A DNA stretch of 52,095 nucleotides from Gonapodya prolifera JEL478 (Eukaryota; Monoblepharomycota; Monoblepharidomycetes; Monoblepharidales; Gonapodyaceae), in contig KQ965882.1 in the NCBI GenBank assembly GCA_001574975.1, forward strand, positions 2,115 through 54,209, in the 5' to 3' direction. The notes under the pieces were generated by a model that saw only the letters and a program-made list of their open reading frames with translations, was not told the origin of the DNA and ran no database searches. Both the position numbers and the translations under genes were made by a program. Shown here one piece after another: positions 9,426-21,312 of this stretch. The stretch's first letter is position 1; each line of letters opens with the position of its first letter.

Positions 9426-12400
9426 CTACCTAGTACGTTTAAACAAATCCGTCACAAAACGGCCTACACTCTTTTTGGAACTGCTGCGCCAACCCTCCGT
9501 GTCCAAGGAACCAATGAAATATGTACTAGCTGATGCAGGAGCTAATCCAGCCGAGCGCTCTGCAGCGATTGGAATGGCGAATTCCTTCTGCGGAGAGACG
9601 TCAGTGATTGCACCGTGCAGGCGTACTGCGTTTTCACGCATTGCGGTCAACTGTTGCTCCCACAGCACAAGCAAGAAATGCTCATCTGACATCGTTCGCG
9701 TCGCAGATACCACATGTTGCAGAAGCTGTAAGGCTTTTTCAAGTTGTCCGCTGCTCTCATATGTCAGGGCACGTGACTGCTGTGACTTCAAACGTTCTTG
9801 ATGCTCCTCGCCATGGTGCGTTCCGTGATTGCGACAACATGGTGCAGAAGCTCCATTGCGTTGTCCACCTGTCCGCTTGCCCGGTAGGAATTTGCAAGCT
9901 CCCGCTGCGAAGCCAGCAGGTATGGGTGCTCCTCTGGCATAATACGAGTGTGCATTGCAACCACGTGGAGCGAAAGCGTCAGTGCCTTGTCGACGTCTCC
10001 GTGTTCGCGGTATGCACAAGCGAGCACATGTTGAGAAGCCAGGCGAGATCGGTGCTCTTCTGGCAAGATGGTTGCCCAAATGGCCACCAGCTTCTCCAAA
10101 AGCTCCATCACCTCGCGCACCCGTCCAATATCCACATACGCTCTACCCAGGGCAGCTGCGAAGCCAGCCGGTGAGGGTGATCCTCCGCCAGAGCAACCGC
10201 CTCGATGGCAACCACTTTCTCCAAGATCTGCACTGCTTTGTCCACTTGACCATTGTCTTGATACACAATCGCGAGTACATGCTGCGACGCCAACCACATT
10301 GGGTCCTCCTCTGAAAAAATCCGGGCCTCTATGGCCACCACGGTCTTTAAAAGCTCAGCTGCCGTGCCGACCTGTCCGTTGCCCTGGTATGCAATGGCAA
10401 GTGAATGCTGTGACGATAGGAGGGATGGGTCATCTACTTCCAGTGTACGAGCCATGATGGCCACAACGTCCTTCAATATTGCCACAGCCTTGCCCACCTG
10501 CCCATTGCTTTTATAGGCCATGGCCAGCAAGTGCCGAACGGACAGAACCTCGTTGTGCTCTGGCGGATAGAAGGCTCGCATCCCAAGTCACTTTCTCGAA
10601 CCACTTTACTGCATCCTCGATTCGTCCCTCTTCCTGCATGCATCGCCGCAACCAATGGCATAGATCGACTCTTTCCGCTAAGGTCATCCCTACATCGCTT
10701 TCCAGGACTATCTCCACGTGGGGGAGGTAAGAGCTCCATGTAGGACGATCTTCCCAATCATCGGATTGGAACACCGTTGCGAGGTGCTTTATGGCAGAAA
10801 TGGTCTTTTGACTGATGGTGCTTTGCTGTTGGAGCCAACGACGAGAAGTTGCATGCACCAGTCTGTGCATATCATAAAGCTTGCCGTCGGATCGTGGGGT
10901 AAGAAAGGAATACCCCACGAGAGTGCCAATGGCTTTGTCCATCGCGACTTTACCAAGAGCAATAGGTGGGAGGATAGAGTACGGGATGGCTTTGGCGTCA
11001 ATACACGCTAAGAAAGAGAGAATTTCAGCCGCCGTTGGATCGTCACGTTGTATCTGCCTAAAAGATACAAGCCACGTGGTTCCAACTGCGTTCTGTGATC
11101 CTTCATAGCGGGTATCGTCATCTAAATCTTCGCTCAGAAGGTCAAGGCGATCTCGTTCTCTGTCCTTCAACAGTCCCAGATAGCGTTGAGGTTTAACGTG
11201 GACGTTGCTATTGAGGTAGGCCGCGGTATGTGCAATTGCAAGAGGGAGGAATGTGAGCTCGCGGAGAAGCTCTCTTGCGAGGGCTAGATCTTCCAAGAAA
11301 TTCTGGCGGTCATCTCGGAGAGAGGCCCGGAAAAAGTCCAACGCCTCCTTCTCATCCATGGAATCCAGCGCCACCGCCTTGTTTTGCGCAACAACTGTCG
11401 CAGCCCTGTTCGAACGCGTCGTGAATAGGTGCAACCACGCTCACTCTGGGGAAGGTACTGCTTGATCCCCCTTTCTGAGCCCGGTTCCTGCCAGAACGTC
11501 ATTGTCGTCGGCATTGTCCACTATCAAAAAGAATCGCAAGCGCTTCGAGAACATTCAGGATGTGCCGAAACGATTTCGGTCGTTCAGAAGGGTTCGCCGC
11601 CCAGCAATGCTGCATGAGATCGTTGAGCTCCCGCGGCATGTCGGTGAGGCGTAGGTCGTTGAGGTCGGGTCGCTTGTGGTTGTGGACAATCTCCTCAAGG
11701 AGGGAGTCTCGCTCGCTGAACGTGGAGACGTTACCATACGGCTTGCCGTCTCTCGCCCAAATCTGGCACATGGAAAACACAACCGAAGTGAGTATGGCGC
11801 GGCACGCGCGAAGTCCTATCCATCGTGTTTCAACTCACCGAGTACATGAGGATCCCAATCGAATATATATCCGATGCAGTCGTGTTCACAGGTGTCGGCG
11901 GTTTATCAGGATCTGGTTCCAGCATCCTCTCGGGAGCCATGAACAAGGCCGTTCCGCCGGTATTCTCCATGTTCAGTGGCATGTCGGAGTCAAACTTGGT
12001 GAGCCCAAAGTCCCCCACAACACCCTTCCCGTGTTCATCGCCAAATGCGTTTGCCGGGTCAAGGTCTGCATGCACCATATCGCGTGTTTCGAGATAGAGT
12101 AAGCGGCGAGCAACATCATATAACTGAATTCGATTGAATGATGGAAGCAGTGGATCAGATAAGCAGAAGAAGGTCACAAACATCAACCTTAACACACGCA
12201 CCAGTTGGAAGCGGTGTGCGTGCTCGTTCTTTCGAAGATAGTCCAAGGCGGTTCCGTTTGCCATTAATGGCGATACCATTATGAGGAATGGTTTCGTAGA
12301 GGCCCCAAACAGAGGCAGAACGTGCTCGAACTTTAGACGGTGCCATCCTCGTACTTCGTTCATGAAAGACTTTTGAAGAGATGTTTTCGGTGGAGTCCAG

Positions 12401-12660
12401 CAAGTCGGATACGCAAGCAATTACCTCAACCATAGCCCCGTCATCCATGAATCTCAGCACCTTGACTGCGACTTAAATCCCGCAGTAAGTCCCTTCATAC
12501 ACATCCCCGTACCCTCCGCTCGCGATTCGGAACTCGAGGGCAATGATGAACGAGACCTGGTCGAGATCGATCTCCCAATCCTGCAATTTCCGCTTTTGGA
12601 GAGAAATGGGCTCTATTTCTGTCGGGAAAACATGGCAGATGGGTGTGAATTTCGTTGGAT
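9426..12660 (-). pseudogene. Decayed kinase-NB-ARC-TPR gene, copy A
   Basis: Same domain order as the intact copies B and D but on the minus strand. Kinase: FRIASGGYGDVYEGTYCGI, GWHRLKFEHVLPLFGAS, MVHADLDPANAF, GDFGLTKFD, MAPERML. NB-ARC: LIVDNADD, KGIKQYLPQSE, ATVVAQNKAVALDSMDEKEA, LTFLPLAIAHTAAY, LYDMHRLVHATSRRWL. Then TPR units such as SNGQVGKAVAILKDVVAIMA. The lesions are clear. The start ATG seen in the paralogs is ATA here (12616-12614). TAA at 12475-12473 replaces the Lys codon in GIKVAVKVL. About 490 bp, including the P-loop, is deleted so that kinase text (LNVLEALA) joins directly to LIVDNADD near 11536. Frameshifts follow near 11435, 10600, 10110 and 9800. It ends at the stop at 9426 after a Ser-rich tail. 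Confidence 0.88.
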
Positions 12661-12734
12661 GCATCCGGGGACGGGATTAACCAAAACACGAACACGCACT
12701 TTAGAGAGCAATCACAGGTCACAGCGGCCAGCAA

Positions 12735-13230
12735 GTGGGATCTGTCGACGTGTTCTCAATGTGATCTACGCCGCACGCCAGAGAAAAAGCGCGTTGTTCG
12801 AGTGGATTAGCTTAGCCGAGTGGTGTTGAGAGCGGTACGTGGAACGGACTTTGAAGAACGATCGCTCGTCCCAGCGGGCACGGAGGCGAGTAGTGGCGTG
12901 TTTTCCACGAGAGGTACTCAGTTCGGGCAAGAAAAGGTACGTTCTCGGCTTGGTAGTGCTTGCAGTAGTTTCGGAGTTGGAGGAGGCGACCTCAATTTAG
13001 GCAACACAACTGTCGGCTCATCCCTTGAAGTTTATTCCGGGATTTTTTGAGAAAGAGAAATAACACTCAAGTGGCAAAGTACCAAATACGATATCGCATC
13101 CCTCGTATGCAAGCTACGCCCGTTCCGTCGAGACCAGAAGCTCCGGAGACTTGCAGTCAATCAAAAAATATAAATTCGTTTCTAAAGCTCACACATTCAA
13201 CCGGCGTAGTCAAAATTTCAGTTCCATGCG
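12735..13230. other. Intergenic stretch upstream of copy A, nothing recognised
   Basis: Lies between the 3' end of the dehydrogenase gene and the leader of copy A, both on minus. It would contain the former promoter of copy A. A tRNA-like A box near 12810 lacks a partner B box. Confidence 0.35.
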
Positions 13231-14510
13231 TCACAATCTCGAAGCCACTTCCGGCACACGAAACCCCGCCTTTTCGATCTGCTTCGCGCTCAAATCCCAC
13301 ACGCGCCGGGGCAGCTCTGCGTTTCCAGGCCACGAGTCTGGCTTGAGCGGCTGGTGCTTGCAGATATAGGTGAAGAACGAGCCACTGGGGATCGGGTTCT
13401 CGGCGACAAGGGAGGGGAAGAGGGGGAATGTCGAGACGTATAGCTGGGTAAGCGCTGTCATGTCAGTGGGCAAGGCGATCGGAGTCAGCAACCGACATGT
13501 TTGAAGGGAGGGCCGCTGTAGCGATGTGTGGGAAACTTTGACTTACCGCCTTTTGGTACGGAAGGCCCCTGAAGCCACGAAATGGATTGCACAAAGGCTT
13601 TCATGATCCCGCTGGAGTTCACTTTTGAGGTGAATTCGGTGCGGATCATGTCTGAAGAGCAGGAAGATATTTGGTATGACGGCGAATTTAGACGGTGATC
13701 GGATCAGACAATAAATTTGTCCGTCTCACCTCCTGGATGGCACGCCGTGACTACGATGTTAGAGTCGGGTCCGAGAAGCTGCGCAAGCTGCCGCGTGAAC
13801 CCTATTTGCGCGAGCTGTTGATCAACAGTATAATGTTGATACATGATCCCTCTAAGTGAACACAGCATTCCGTCTTCTCACCTTGCTTTGCCCGTATGCC
13901 TTGTGGGGAGAGTACGAAGCCTCATCCGCAATCTTTTCTTCACTCAGAATCCCACCGTCGTAGCTAATCCACGCCAACGTCGACGAAACATTGTGTATCG
14001 TCGCGGGGGCCTCCTTGGTTGCCGTTCGCTGCAGCACCGGCAGCAACAGAAGGGTCAAATAGAAGTGGCCGAGATGGTTCGACTGCCACTGGCTCTCGTA
14101 TCCGTCCTCGGTTATGCTGAACTTGGTTAACCCGATCCCAGCATTGTTCATCAAGATTGATAGCGGCAGTCTCCGAGCGATAAAGGCCTCGGCGAACTCC
14201 TTCACGGACGCCAACCGTGCAAGATCGAGAAGAGCTACCTCAACGTCGGCGTTTGGGGCTTCCGACTTGATGTACGTGACCGTTTCGTCGCCACGAGCCT
14301 TTGAACGCACGGCGAGAATGACATGTGCGCCTTTCTTAGCCAGTTGGAGGGCAGACTCGCGGCCGATGCCCGCAGAAGCGCCTGGAGATGGAGGAATGCG
14401 TGAGATGGGATGGAGCGAAAGGGGATCGAATCGGAGTGCGCACCAGTGACGATTGCGACCTTCCCGCTCAGGCTTGGAATTTCGTCGACTGTGAATTTAG
14501 GGCGAGACAT
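13231..14510 (-). CDS. Short-chain dehydrogenase/reductase with C-terminal SRL (likely peroxisomal)
   Basis: NAD(P)-dependent oxidoreductase of the classical SDR/retinol-dehydrogenase type. It starts at ATG 14510 with a short exon ending SLSGKVAIVTG; after an intron, ASAGIGRESALQLAKKGAHV completes the TGxxxGIG cofactor loop. Then come NNAGI, NHLGHFYLTLLLLP, NVSST (catalytic Ser) and YGQSK (catalytic Tyr and Lys). Further exons read FTRQLAQLLGPDSNIVVTACHPG, MIRTEFTSKVNSSGIMKAF and a last exon SLVAENPIPSGSFFTYIC to EVASRL and stop at 13231. Motifs and length are normal for the family. Substrate cannot be told. The last three residues, SRL, form a PTS1 signal, so import into peroxisomes is likely. 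No motif is damaged in my reading; intron borders between 13500 and 13900 are approximate. Confidence 0.88.
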
Positions 14511-14689
14511 TGTTTGTTGGGATTGTATTGTTCGACTAAAGTTTGCACGTTGGGTTTTTATAGGACCGTCTTTATGTAAGCTTCTGTGAAAAAACCCAAT
14601 TATTCCTTCGTCGGCTGAAGATGGCAGGTTTCGAAATTACCCGAAAAGTTCAGCCGCGGGCGATTTTCCTTTTGGCGGAAGTCACACCG

Positions 14690-16620
14690 TTACATAATCG
14701 ACACCATACATCCCACAATGCAATACTTTCCAAAGCCGAACCGGTCTAGGCACTCCGCCACATCGCCTCTCGTCCGCTTCCCACTCGTCCGCATCCCGTT
14801 CACGTCCCGCAACCTCCCCCCGCCCCCCCCATCTACTTTCAACATCACACAAGCGACGATCAAGCGCCAGGTTAAGGTCCTCAATGAGTCACAGTCTGAC
14901 ATGCTGGGTCCCGGTCCTGACCAGATGTGTTGTGGGGTTCTGATCCGCACGGATGCCCCGCACGCCCCGCACGGGTCCCCCTTTGTTTCCCTTCGCCGCA
15001 TCTTCTCCGCCAGCACCCCATCCGCCACCCGGCGTCTACACCCACCTCCTACCCCTGATGTAGCGCCCACCCCACCCCACACTCGAACCCGTCGACGGCG
15101 CCAAACCACTCATGGTCCTGCGTTTGCAGGTACCCCAGGTCATCGTGGTACCCCAGCTTATCCAAAACGCTCGCCGCCCGGACCGGGTTGAGAACCCGGC
15201 AACCAGGCAGGCGCTCCGGCGGGAGGGGTGAGAATTCGGGCAGAGGCGGAATCCGCGTGGGCGAGGGCAGTATCTCGAACACGTGGATCCATAGCGTGCT
15301 GGTTCCAAAGGCGAATGGGACCAGAAACCCGCGCGGCGTGAGAGTGACACGCGGTTTTGGCGGGTCGTTATTGTCCGCGGCGCATACGCCGGCCTGGCCC
15401 CCGTGTTCCTCCACATCTCCTCCTCGCCGCTCTGACCCAACACGTTTCGACATGCCTTTGGGCGGGGAAAGGTGTGTGGCGGGACGGACGCGGGCCATGT
15501 CGACCCGCGCATGCAGGGCCGCGGTGAGTGAATGAGGTGGCATCATGCAGCAACGGCACCTGTCGGGGAGGGGTTTTGGTGAGATGAAGGATGGATAGGT
15601 GGAGCAGAGGGTAAATGCAGGGAGGTATTCGTGCAGCGACCATATGTCGAGCATACAAGGGAGCAAGAAATCCTGTACACGGCATGGGGCTTGAAGGTCT
15701 CACTCTTTATGCAGACACACATGTCCAAACGTTACGGCGAGTGCGGTACGTCCATTCCACCACACGCGCAAGATATCAAAGAGTCCCAGTCCACACCGGG
15801 ATTCCTTGCACAAACTACACCAACTTTTTCACTCCCCTGCTCGTGTGTGCGTGCCTGATCGGCATCTTGTTCCCCCTCCGCCCTTCTCCCCCACTCCCCC
15901 ACTCGCATGAAAATACCCACACATGCCCCTGAACGATATCAAAAACGCCACCCTTGGCAATCCACTGCTCATTGTCGTCCACCTGTTATATCGCCTTCTT
16001 TCCCTTCTCCCTCTTCTCGTACCGCTCCTGCGCCTTCTCTCGTCGGGAAATGGGACTGCGATCCTGTCTGCACATGTGCCATCACCAGTCGGCGTTGCAG
16101 CAGGCGTGGTCAACCTCGAAACCCAGCCTCAGCCCTTGCGACGATGGATTTGCTGGAGCCGCGCCGTGCGTTGTCCCGGGCGCGAGGGTGTCCGGTGGGT
16201 GGAAGCGAGACGTTCCGGTCACGTTCCACTCCCTGAGCAGGTAGTGCCTCCGCGACTCCGTGGCCCCGTTAAACGGGTACGCCTCCGAGAAGGGAACGTG
16301 GAACCACACGGTGGACGTTCGGAGTGCGCCTAGAAGGACGCGCGTCGCCGCGGTGGATAAGATCCGCGACACAAGCCGCATGCCAAGGATGAGGCGAGGG
16401 GGAAGACACGTGAGGACCAGACCTCGTTGGGCAGAGCTGGTGGCGTGGTCGGCGCAGCGGCAACGTCGATGTTCATGGTCCCAGGAAAACCCACGGTTGG
16501 CTGTTCGCCTCGCACTGCTCCGAGGACGTGGTTACCCCAGCCCCTCCCGCTCCCATTTCTGCGATTGGACTGTCGACGACTAAGCTCGCTCTTGACATCC
16601 CGACCACCGTCGTCGCTCAT
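14690..16620 (-). other. Coding-like region of unknown function, possibly with an F-box
   Basis: Long GC-rich minus-strand frames overlap here without forming one clean gene. Near 16430 APTTPPALPNEVW is followed, one frame away, by LTCLPPRLILGMRLVSRILS and TSTVWFHVPFSEAYPFNGAT, which together resemble an F-box start. Further on (15666-15049) a 205-codon frame contains PRVTLTPRGFLVPFAFGTST and HVFEILPSPTRIPPLPEFSP. I do not recognise the protein. It could be a multi-exon gene or a relic. Function not assigned. Confidence 0.3.
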
Positions 16621-17236
16621 GCATCTTGGTTCCCGCGTTTCACCGCGTTCTCAGTTCGCGTCTGCCTCGTCCTCGTCAACCATCCACTACCTGATGTCGT
16701 CGTCATGCGTCGCTCTGCTCATGTCTGATGGTGTTTCGTGTACGTGCGTTCGCAGTCTGTCCTGGCCCGTTTCTCCCAACCAAGTGGCAGGCTGCCTTCC
16801 CAGGGAGTGTGTCCCGGGTGATACCTGGATGCTCTGACGCGCGGCCTCTACTTCACGCCTCGTGCCGATCACGGATGGCAGCGGCGGCGGTTGGTGAGAG
16901 AGTACTGATCTCCAGTTCCCTGTGCGTGGAAACGACACAGTACATCGCGCCATCGGAACACGCCACATCGCTCGCATCGAACTGTCGTACCTATACTGCA
17001 GGCTCCATTCGTCGTCCCCGTGTCTCCACTTTGCTAGAAAAGGTTTGGCGAATGAGTGGTGGTGACGCAGCCACTCCGAGATTCTCCCCTTGATGACTCG
17101 AAAAGACGGTGACCAGAACTTGGACTTCCGGTTGCGCTCACACCACGGGGCACGTCTGCGAAAGCCGGGGATTTTTGTGGTAGAATCGCCGGAATTCCAC
17201 TCCACCTCGGTCTCCCATGCCAGCGCAAATTCTCAC

Positions 17237-17674
17237 TCATGATGTCAAAATGCTAGGTGATCCAAAAGCCGAGTCAATCGAGGGATCTGCTGCGACTGGA
17301 ATGGCAGATGCCGTCAGCTGAGGTGCAGCTGGCGCATCATTGCACTGGCGAATTTTCTCGCGCATTGCGGCTCGCTGTTGCTCCCACCGCACCCGCAAGA
17401 AGTGCTCTTCTGACATTGTACGCGTTGCCATCAATACCACATGTTCCAGAAGCGGTAAGGCCTTCCCCAGCTGTCCACTGACCTCGTATGCTAATGCTAG
17501 TGATTGCATCGACTTCAAACGGTCTTGGTGCACCTCTGGCACAGTGCGCATCATGATTGAAACCACATACTCTAGGAGCTCCACTGCCTTCATCACCTGC
17601 CCACTGACCCCGTATGAGTCTGCAAGTTGACGCTGTGATGCCAGTCGGAAGAGGTGATCCTCCGGCATTGTGCG
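17237..17674 (-). pseudogene. Isolated TPR remnant of the kinase-NB-ARC-TPR family, copy E
   Basis: A minus-strand frame of about 145 codons encodes the last TPR units: RLASQRQLADSYGVSGQ, KAVELLEYVVSIMMRTVPE, SGQLGKALPLLEHVVLMATR, TMSEEHFLRVRWEQQRAAMR. A short Ser/Ala-rich tail and stop follow. The tail matches the end of copy A (HFLLVLWEQQLTAMRENAVR) better than B, C or D. Homology stops abruptly at about 17674; no NB-ARC or kinase sequence lies upstream. It is a fragment left by deletion or recombination, not a gene by itself. Confidence 0.8.
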
Positions 17675-18267
17675 CTGTAAAAGTTTATTTGAACCATTAG
17701 ATTGATGGTGGAATGTGTATTTCTTAGTTGAGAATTTGAATTCTGCTACCCTATGTCGGGGTTTTTGGGGGGCATGGTTCTTAAAATTTCAGGTGTGGTC
17801 AGAGGTCCAAAATTGTGTGGATTGTTGACCGCGCTAAAACATTCCATGCAGCCTTCGGGGGAACAACTTTATTCCTTGATTATGCAAGGGTTTGCAGTGC
17901 ACGCCACAAAGTAACGCCAATCATCCCCTGCGAAGACTTCGCATGACGCAACCGTTGCCCCGACGATCGGAGACTCCTCACCCTACACCCACCACAGGCA
18001 GTCGAACCGCAGAGGACAGATGCAGATGCACAAGAGAAACTCGTCGTCCCAGCGCTCTTCATCGGGAACTCGCTTTCCAGGCTGGACCCACGCCACCAGA
18101 GACGATGGCTCCACAACATCGTTTCCTCGTTCGTTCCCACAGCTGCCCATTCCAACCCTCAGCGACGATTGGACAACCAAGCAGGTCGGAAAACTAGATT
18201 GTAGCAGCTTCACTCTGCATCTGATGACAATATTTCCCAGGAATCCAAGTCCCTCCCTCGATCACAA
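17675..18267. other. Intergenic stretch, nothing recognised
   Basis: Between the TPR remnant and the hypothetical gene at 18268. Open frames are short and lack support. Confidence 0.35.
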
Positions 18268-19673
18268 ATGAAACCGACGGACCTGCCCCCCTTGCCTCCC
18301 GTACCTACGACGAAGCACCTTCCGGTGCATGCGCTTGCGTCTCCAAAACCAAGAGCAACGTCGCCGTACCAAAACGTCCTCCCTCAAATAGTCGTCGATC
18401 TGGGGGAAAGTTGCCCCAACATGCTGGTGACTGTGACGCCGACGTCGGGGTCCGCAGATATCTCCGAGCTCGGCACCGAAAGCAAGAAACTCCCATGGTA
18501 TATGCGGCTGTCAGGAACCGTCCCCAAGCCGGATATTTATCAGAGCGCCAATACCAACTCGCACCCCGACATCAGCGGTGCATACACCGAGGTGGTTCCT
18601 GGCGTCCGAACGATGACTACCCACCAAGCAAAACGACTATTTGCCCAATCTCTAAGCCCCGTGCAATCCTCAAGCGTCCCTTCAGGGGGTGAGTTCTTGA
18701 TTTCCATGTTTACATTTTGATGTGGAGTAATTCTACCCAACGAGTCATGAAAGGGCGCAAAAGAGCGGCGAGTTTCGATGCAACGTCCACCATTGTGGTG
18801 GAACCAGTTTTCTCTCAGGTTGCAGCGATGGAAATGCCAGTCCGTGCCCTTGTAAGCCCGCATCATTCTTTAACTCGACTTCGTCAAGTTTCATAAACTC
18901 ATCGCCGACAACGATTTTACACTCGCAGCTTCCAAACACCCTCATCCTCGTCACCCTCGGAAAAGAAGTAAAGCTGGCTCTCGAACAGCGGAGGAGTATG
19001 TTGCAGATGGGCGTGCAATGGAAGAATGGAGCCCAGTCGCGCGGGCCACGTCCCCAAACGCCTGGCGCGGCAGAAACACCAATGCCGGAGCTGTGCTACT
19101 TTCTCCAATGTGAACGACCGATGGATGGGACCACGATCAAGGAAACGGTGGTTTTTGATGTTGAACAGTATCAGATCGCGGTTGGTGTTTGTTCGTCTGC
19201 GAGCACTGCAGGGTTCATAATGACGACACGCATTCACCATACGCCTCCAATTGTCTGCAACACGTTCGTTCAGAACACCGACTATATCGGCCTCTCGTTT
19301 CGACTTCTTGGCGGGCGACCAAAAGACTTTGAAAAAACGTGCGATGTATTGGTGGAAGCGATGTGTAGTTCTGAATTGTGCAAATCAGTATAGCGTGGCT
19401 GATTTTAAAATCACTTTGAATGGCGGACCTCTCTTCAGACTTCACCTCATCCACTGTGAGATTATGGCTCGAAGGGCATACGTCGTACAAAGTGTGCGAA
19501 CTGCGACATGATGGAGGTGGCCTTTTGACGCAGAAGACGAAATTGATCGCAGAGATTGGCTGGGCTACACCTTGCAACTTTTTGAAAATCGATCAACTGC
19601 CAAGTACTACAAACCTTTGTTCAAATCCCCAGGCGCAGATACCGTCGCTTGCGAGTTTCGCCTCCTCTTATAA
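18268..19673 (+). CDS. Hypothetical multi-exon protein
   Basis: The ATG at 18268 opens a 421-base exon encoding Pro/Ser-rich, probably disordered text (MKPTDLPPLPPVPTTK, LPQIVVDLGESCPNMLVTVT). It ends at a GTGAGT donor at 18689. Later candidate exons read GRKRAASFDATSTIVVEPVF (about 18756), FHKLIADNDFTLAA (about 18890), a frame with MPELCYFLQCERPMDGTT and ETVVFDVEQYQIAVGVCSS (about 19090-19200), and WLGYTLQLFENRSTAKYYKP with RLLL and TAA at 19671-19673. I cannot order these exons with confidence or name a domain. Cysteines and hydrophobic strands suggest a folded C-terminal part. Function unknown; it may be two genes or a relic. Confidence 0.4.
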
Positions 19674-21312
19674 CCGCCCACTGGCACCGACGGAAGTGCA
19701 GTCCAAAGTGTCCTTTCTGGATCCTGGCGTCGGTTGCTGCTCTTACTTCCCGGGCCGGACGTCACCGCGCCGCGTGACTTGACGTCCTTACTGACGCGTG
19801 TACACACAAACAATGGAACAACGACCAGGCCCCCGGGCGGAGGAGTATACATCGACTAGAGCATTCTCGCGTAGCCTCGCCACTCTGGCGACTTTATCCT
19901 CTCAGCCCTCCGTCCCCGCCGCGCCCCTACCATTGTAACACCAAAACCTCCTCACCTCATTCGTGTTGGACGCCTGTCTCCGTTTTCTCCGGCTTATGGA
20001 TGCCCTGGCTGGACACCTCGACATTTCGCAGCCCGAACGACTTGGAGGCACTCAACGCGATGGACCGGGGGCACGGATGTCCTTCTACCTTGCCGCTGTC
20101 CTCCTCGACCATCACTTCTGCCACCACCAAGCAGCCACCACAAGGTAGCCTTCTGGCTATCCATTGTCACCCATCCGTCGCTGATTACGTTCTTCCCCCG
20201 CTTTTTCGTAACCGGCACTGCGGGCAACCAGAGCCGCTCATCTCTTGTACAACGCGCGCATGTACTGCGACGCTAAACCCCGTCGCGTGTCGACTGATGG
20301 TGGTCGCGGTTGAATGCGTGTGCGCGGAATGGCTTACATGTGGACTCCGGTGGGATACTGAATCCCCGAGAAGGGCGAGGGTGTGAAGACCGACCTTAGC
20401 GCAGCACAGATGGGGGATGGGAGCTGGACGATGTCTTCATGGGCGACACCTGCCGTTTCCTTCGTCACCATAACATCAACGTGACCGACAAGATCATTCG
20501 TCGTGGAAAAAGCTTTGAAACGTCGGCGGATGACCGTCGAGAGAAGGATTCGGACAGCACTGTCGGGGATGTGAGAGGTAAGTGGCCAACTGTTGGTTAT
20601 GCGAGACAAGACGATTTGGAGCTCGGAAGGGGACTGGGTTTCGTGGGACTGGTTGTCGGCGAGTAATGGGTACCTTGTCTGCCCTTCAAAAGCGAGGAAG
20701 GCGGTATCTCATTCAGTGTCATGTCCTTATACCGTGAATACATTTCTTCCAGTAGTCATACAGTAAACTCATGTGTTTCTTCGTGGTATCGATCCGTGAA
20801 TATTTGCACCCGATCCTGGTTCCTCGAGCGAGTACAGAGGTCGCAAATCGGTTTTAGAATCTCATTCCACGTAACGTTTACCATACATGAACTAGTTGTG
20901 AATTAACCGTAACGTGCAGGCATCTCGCGTGAGGGTTGAGCAACTTTGAGTGTGGCCACGGTTCACACTGTTTGAATTGTAGCCGGTCCACACCCGTCAA
21001 TATGATTTTGTACAAGAACGAAGACAAAAGAAAAGGAATAAACTACTAGGTTATCAAACTAGGTCGTTCTACGTGATGAATATGATTGGATGTCCGGCAG
21101 AATTTCAAACCACTCTGGGCGTCTTCACAACAGACTCACCCAATCTCGCGAGCAAGGAATCCATCACATCGAAAACATACGACTTTCTCCACTCGCTGGT
21201 CGCTGCGGCCCGCGATCACGCCCCAACGTTCGTGCTTGTGCTTTCCCTGGGGCCAACCCTGTCTACGCCCAACAAACTCACTCTTCATGTAGCGCTCCCT
21301 TTTCCGCCACCA
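19674..21312. other. Gene-poor stretch upstream of copy B
   Basis: About 1.6 kb. A minus-strand frame at 20609-20334 (91 codons) is the longest coherent one but has no recognisable motif. The last 100 bases form the leader of copy B, whose sequence just before the ATG (CCCTTTTCCGCCACCA) resembles that of copy D (CCCTTTTCCGTCAGAA). Confidence 0.35.

Noticed and set aside
12780-12870. tRNA-like A box (TTAGCCGAGTGG) upstream of copy A
   Set aside because: No GGTTCGANTCC-type B box at the right distance and no cloverleaf arms could be drawn.
21073-21312. Upstream in-frame ATG at 21073 as the start of copy B
   Set aside because: Copy D starts at the position equal to 21313, and the preceding sequence is leader-like and not shared at protein level.
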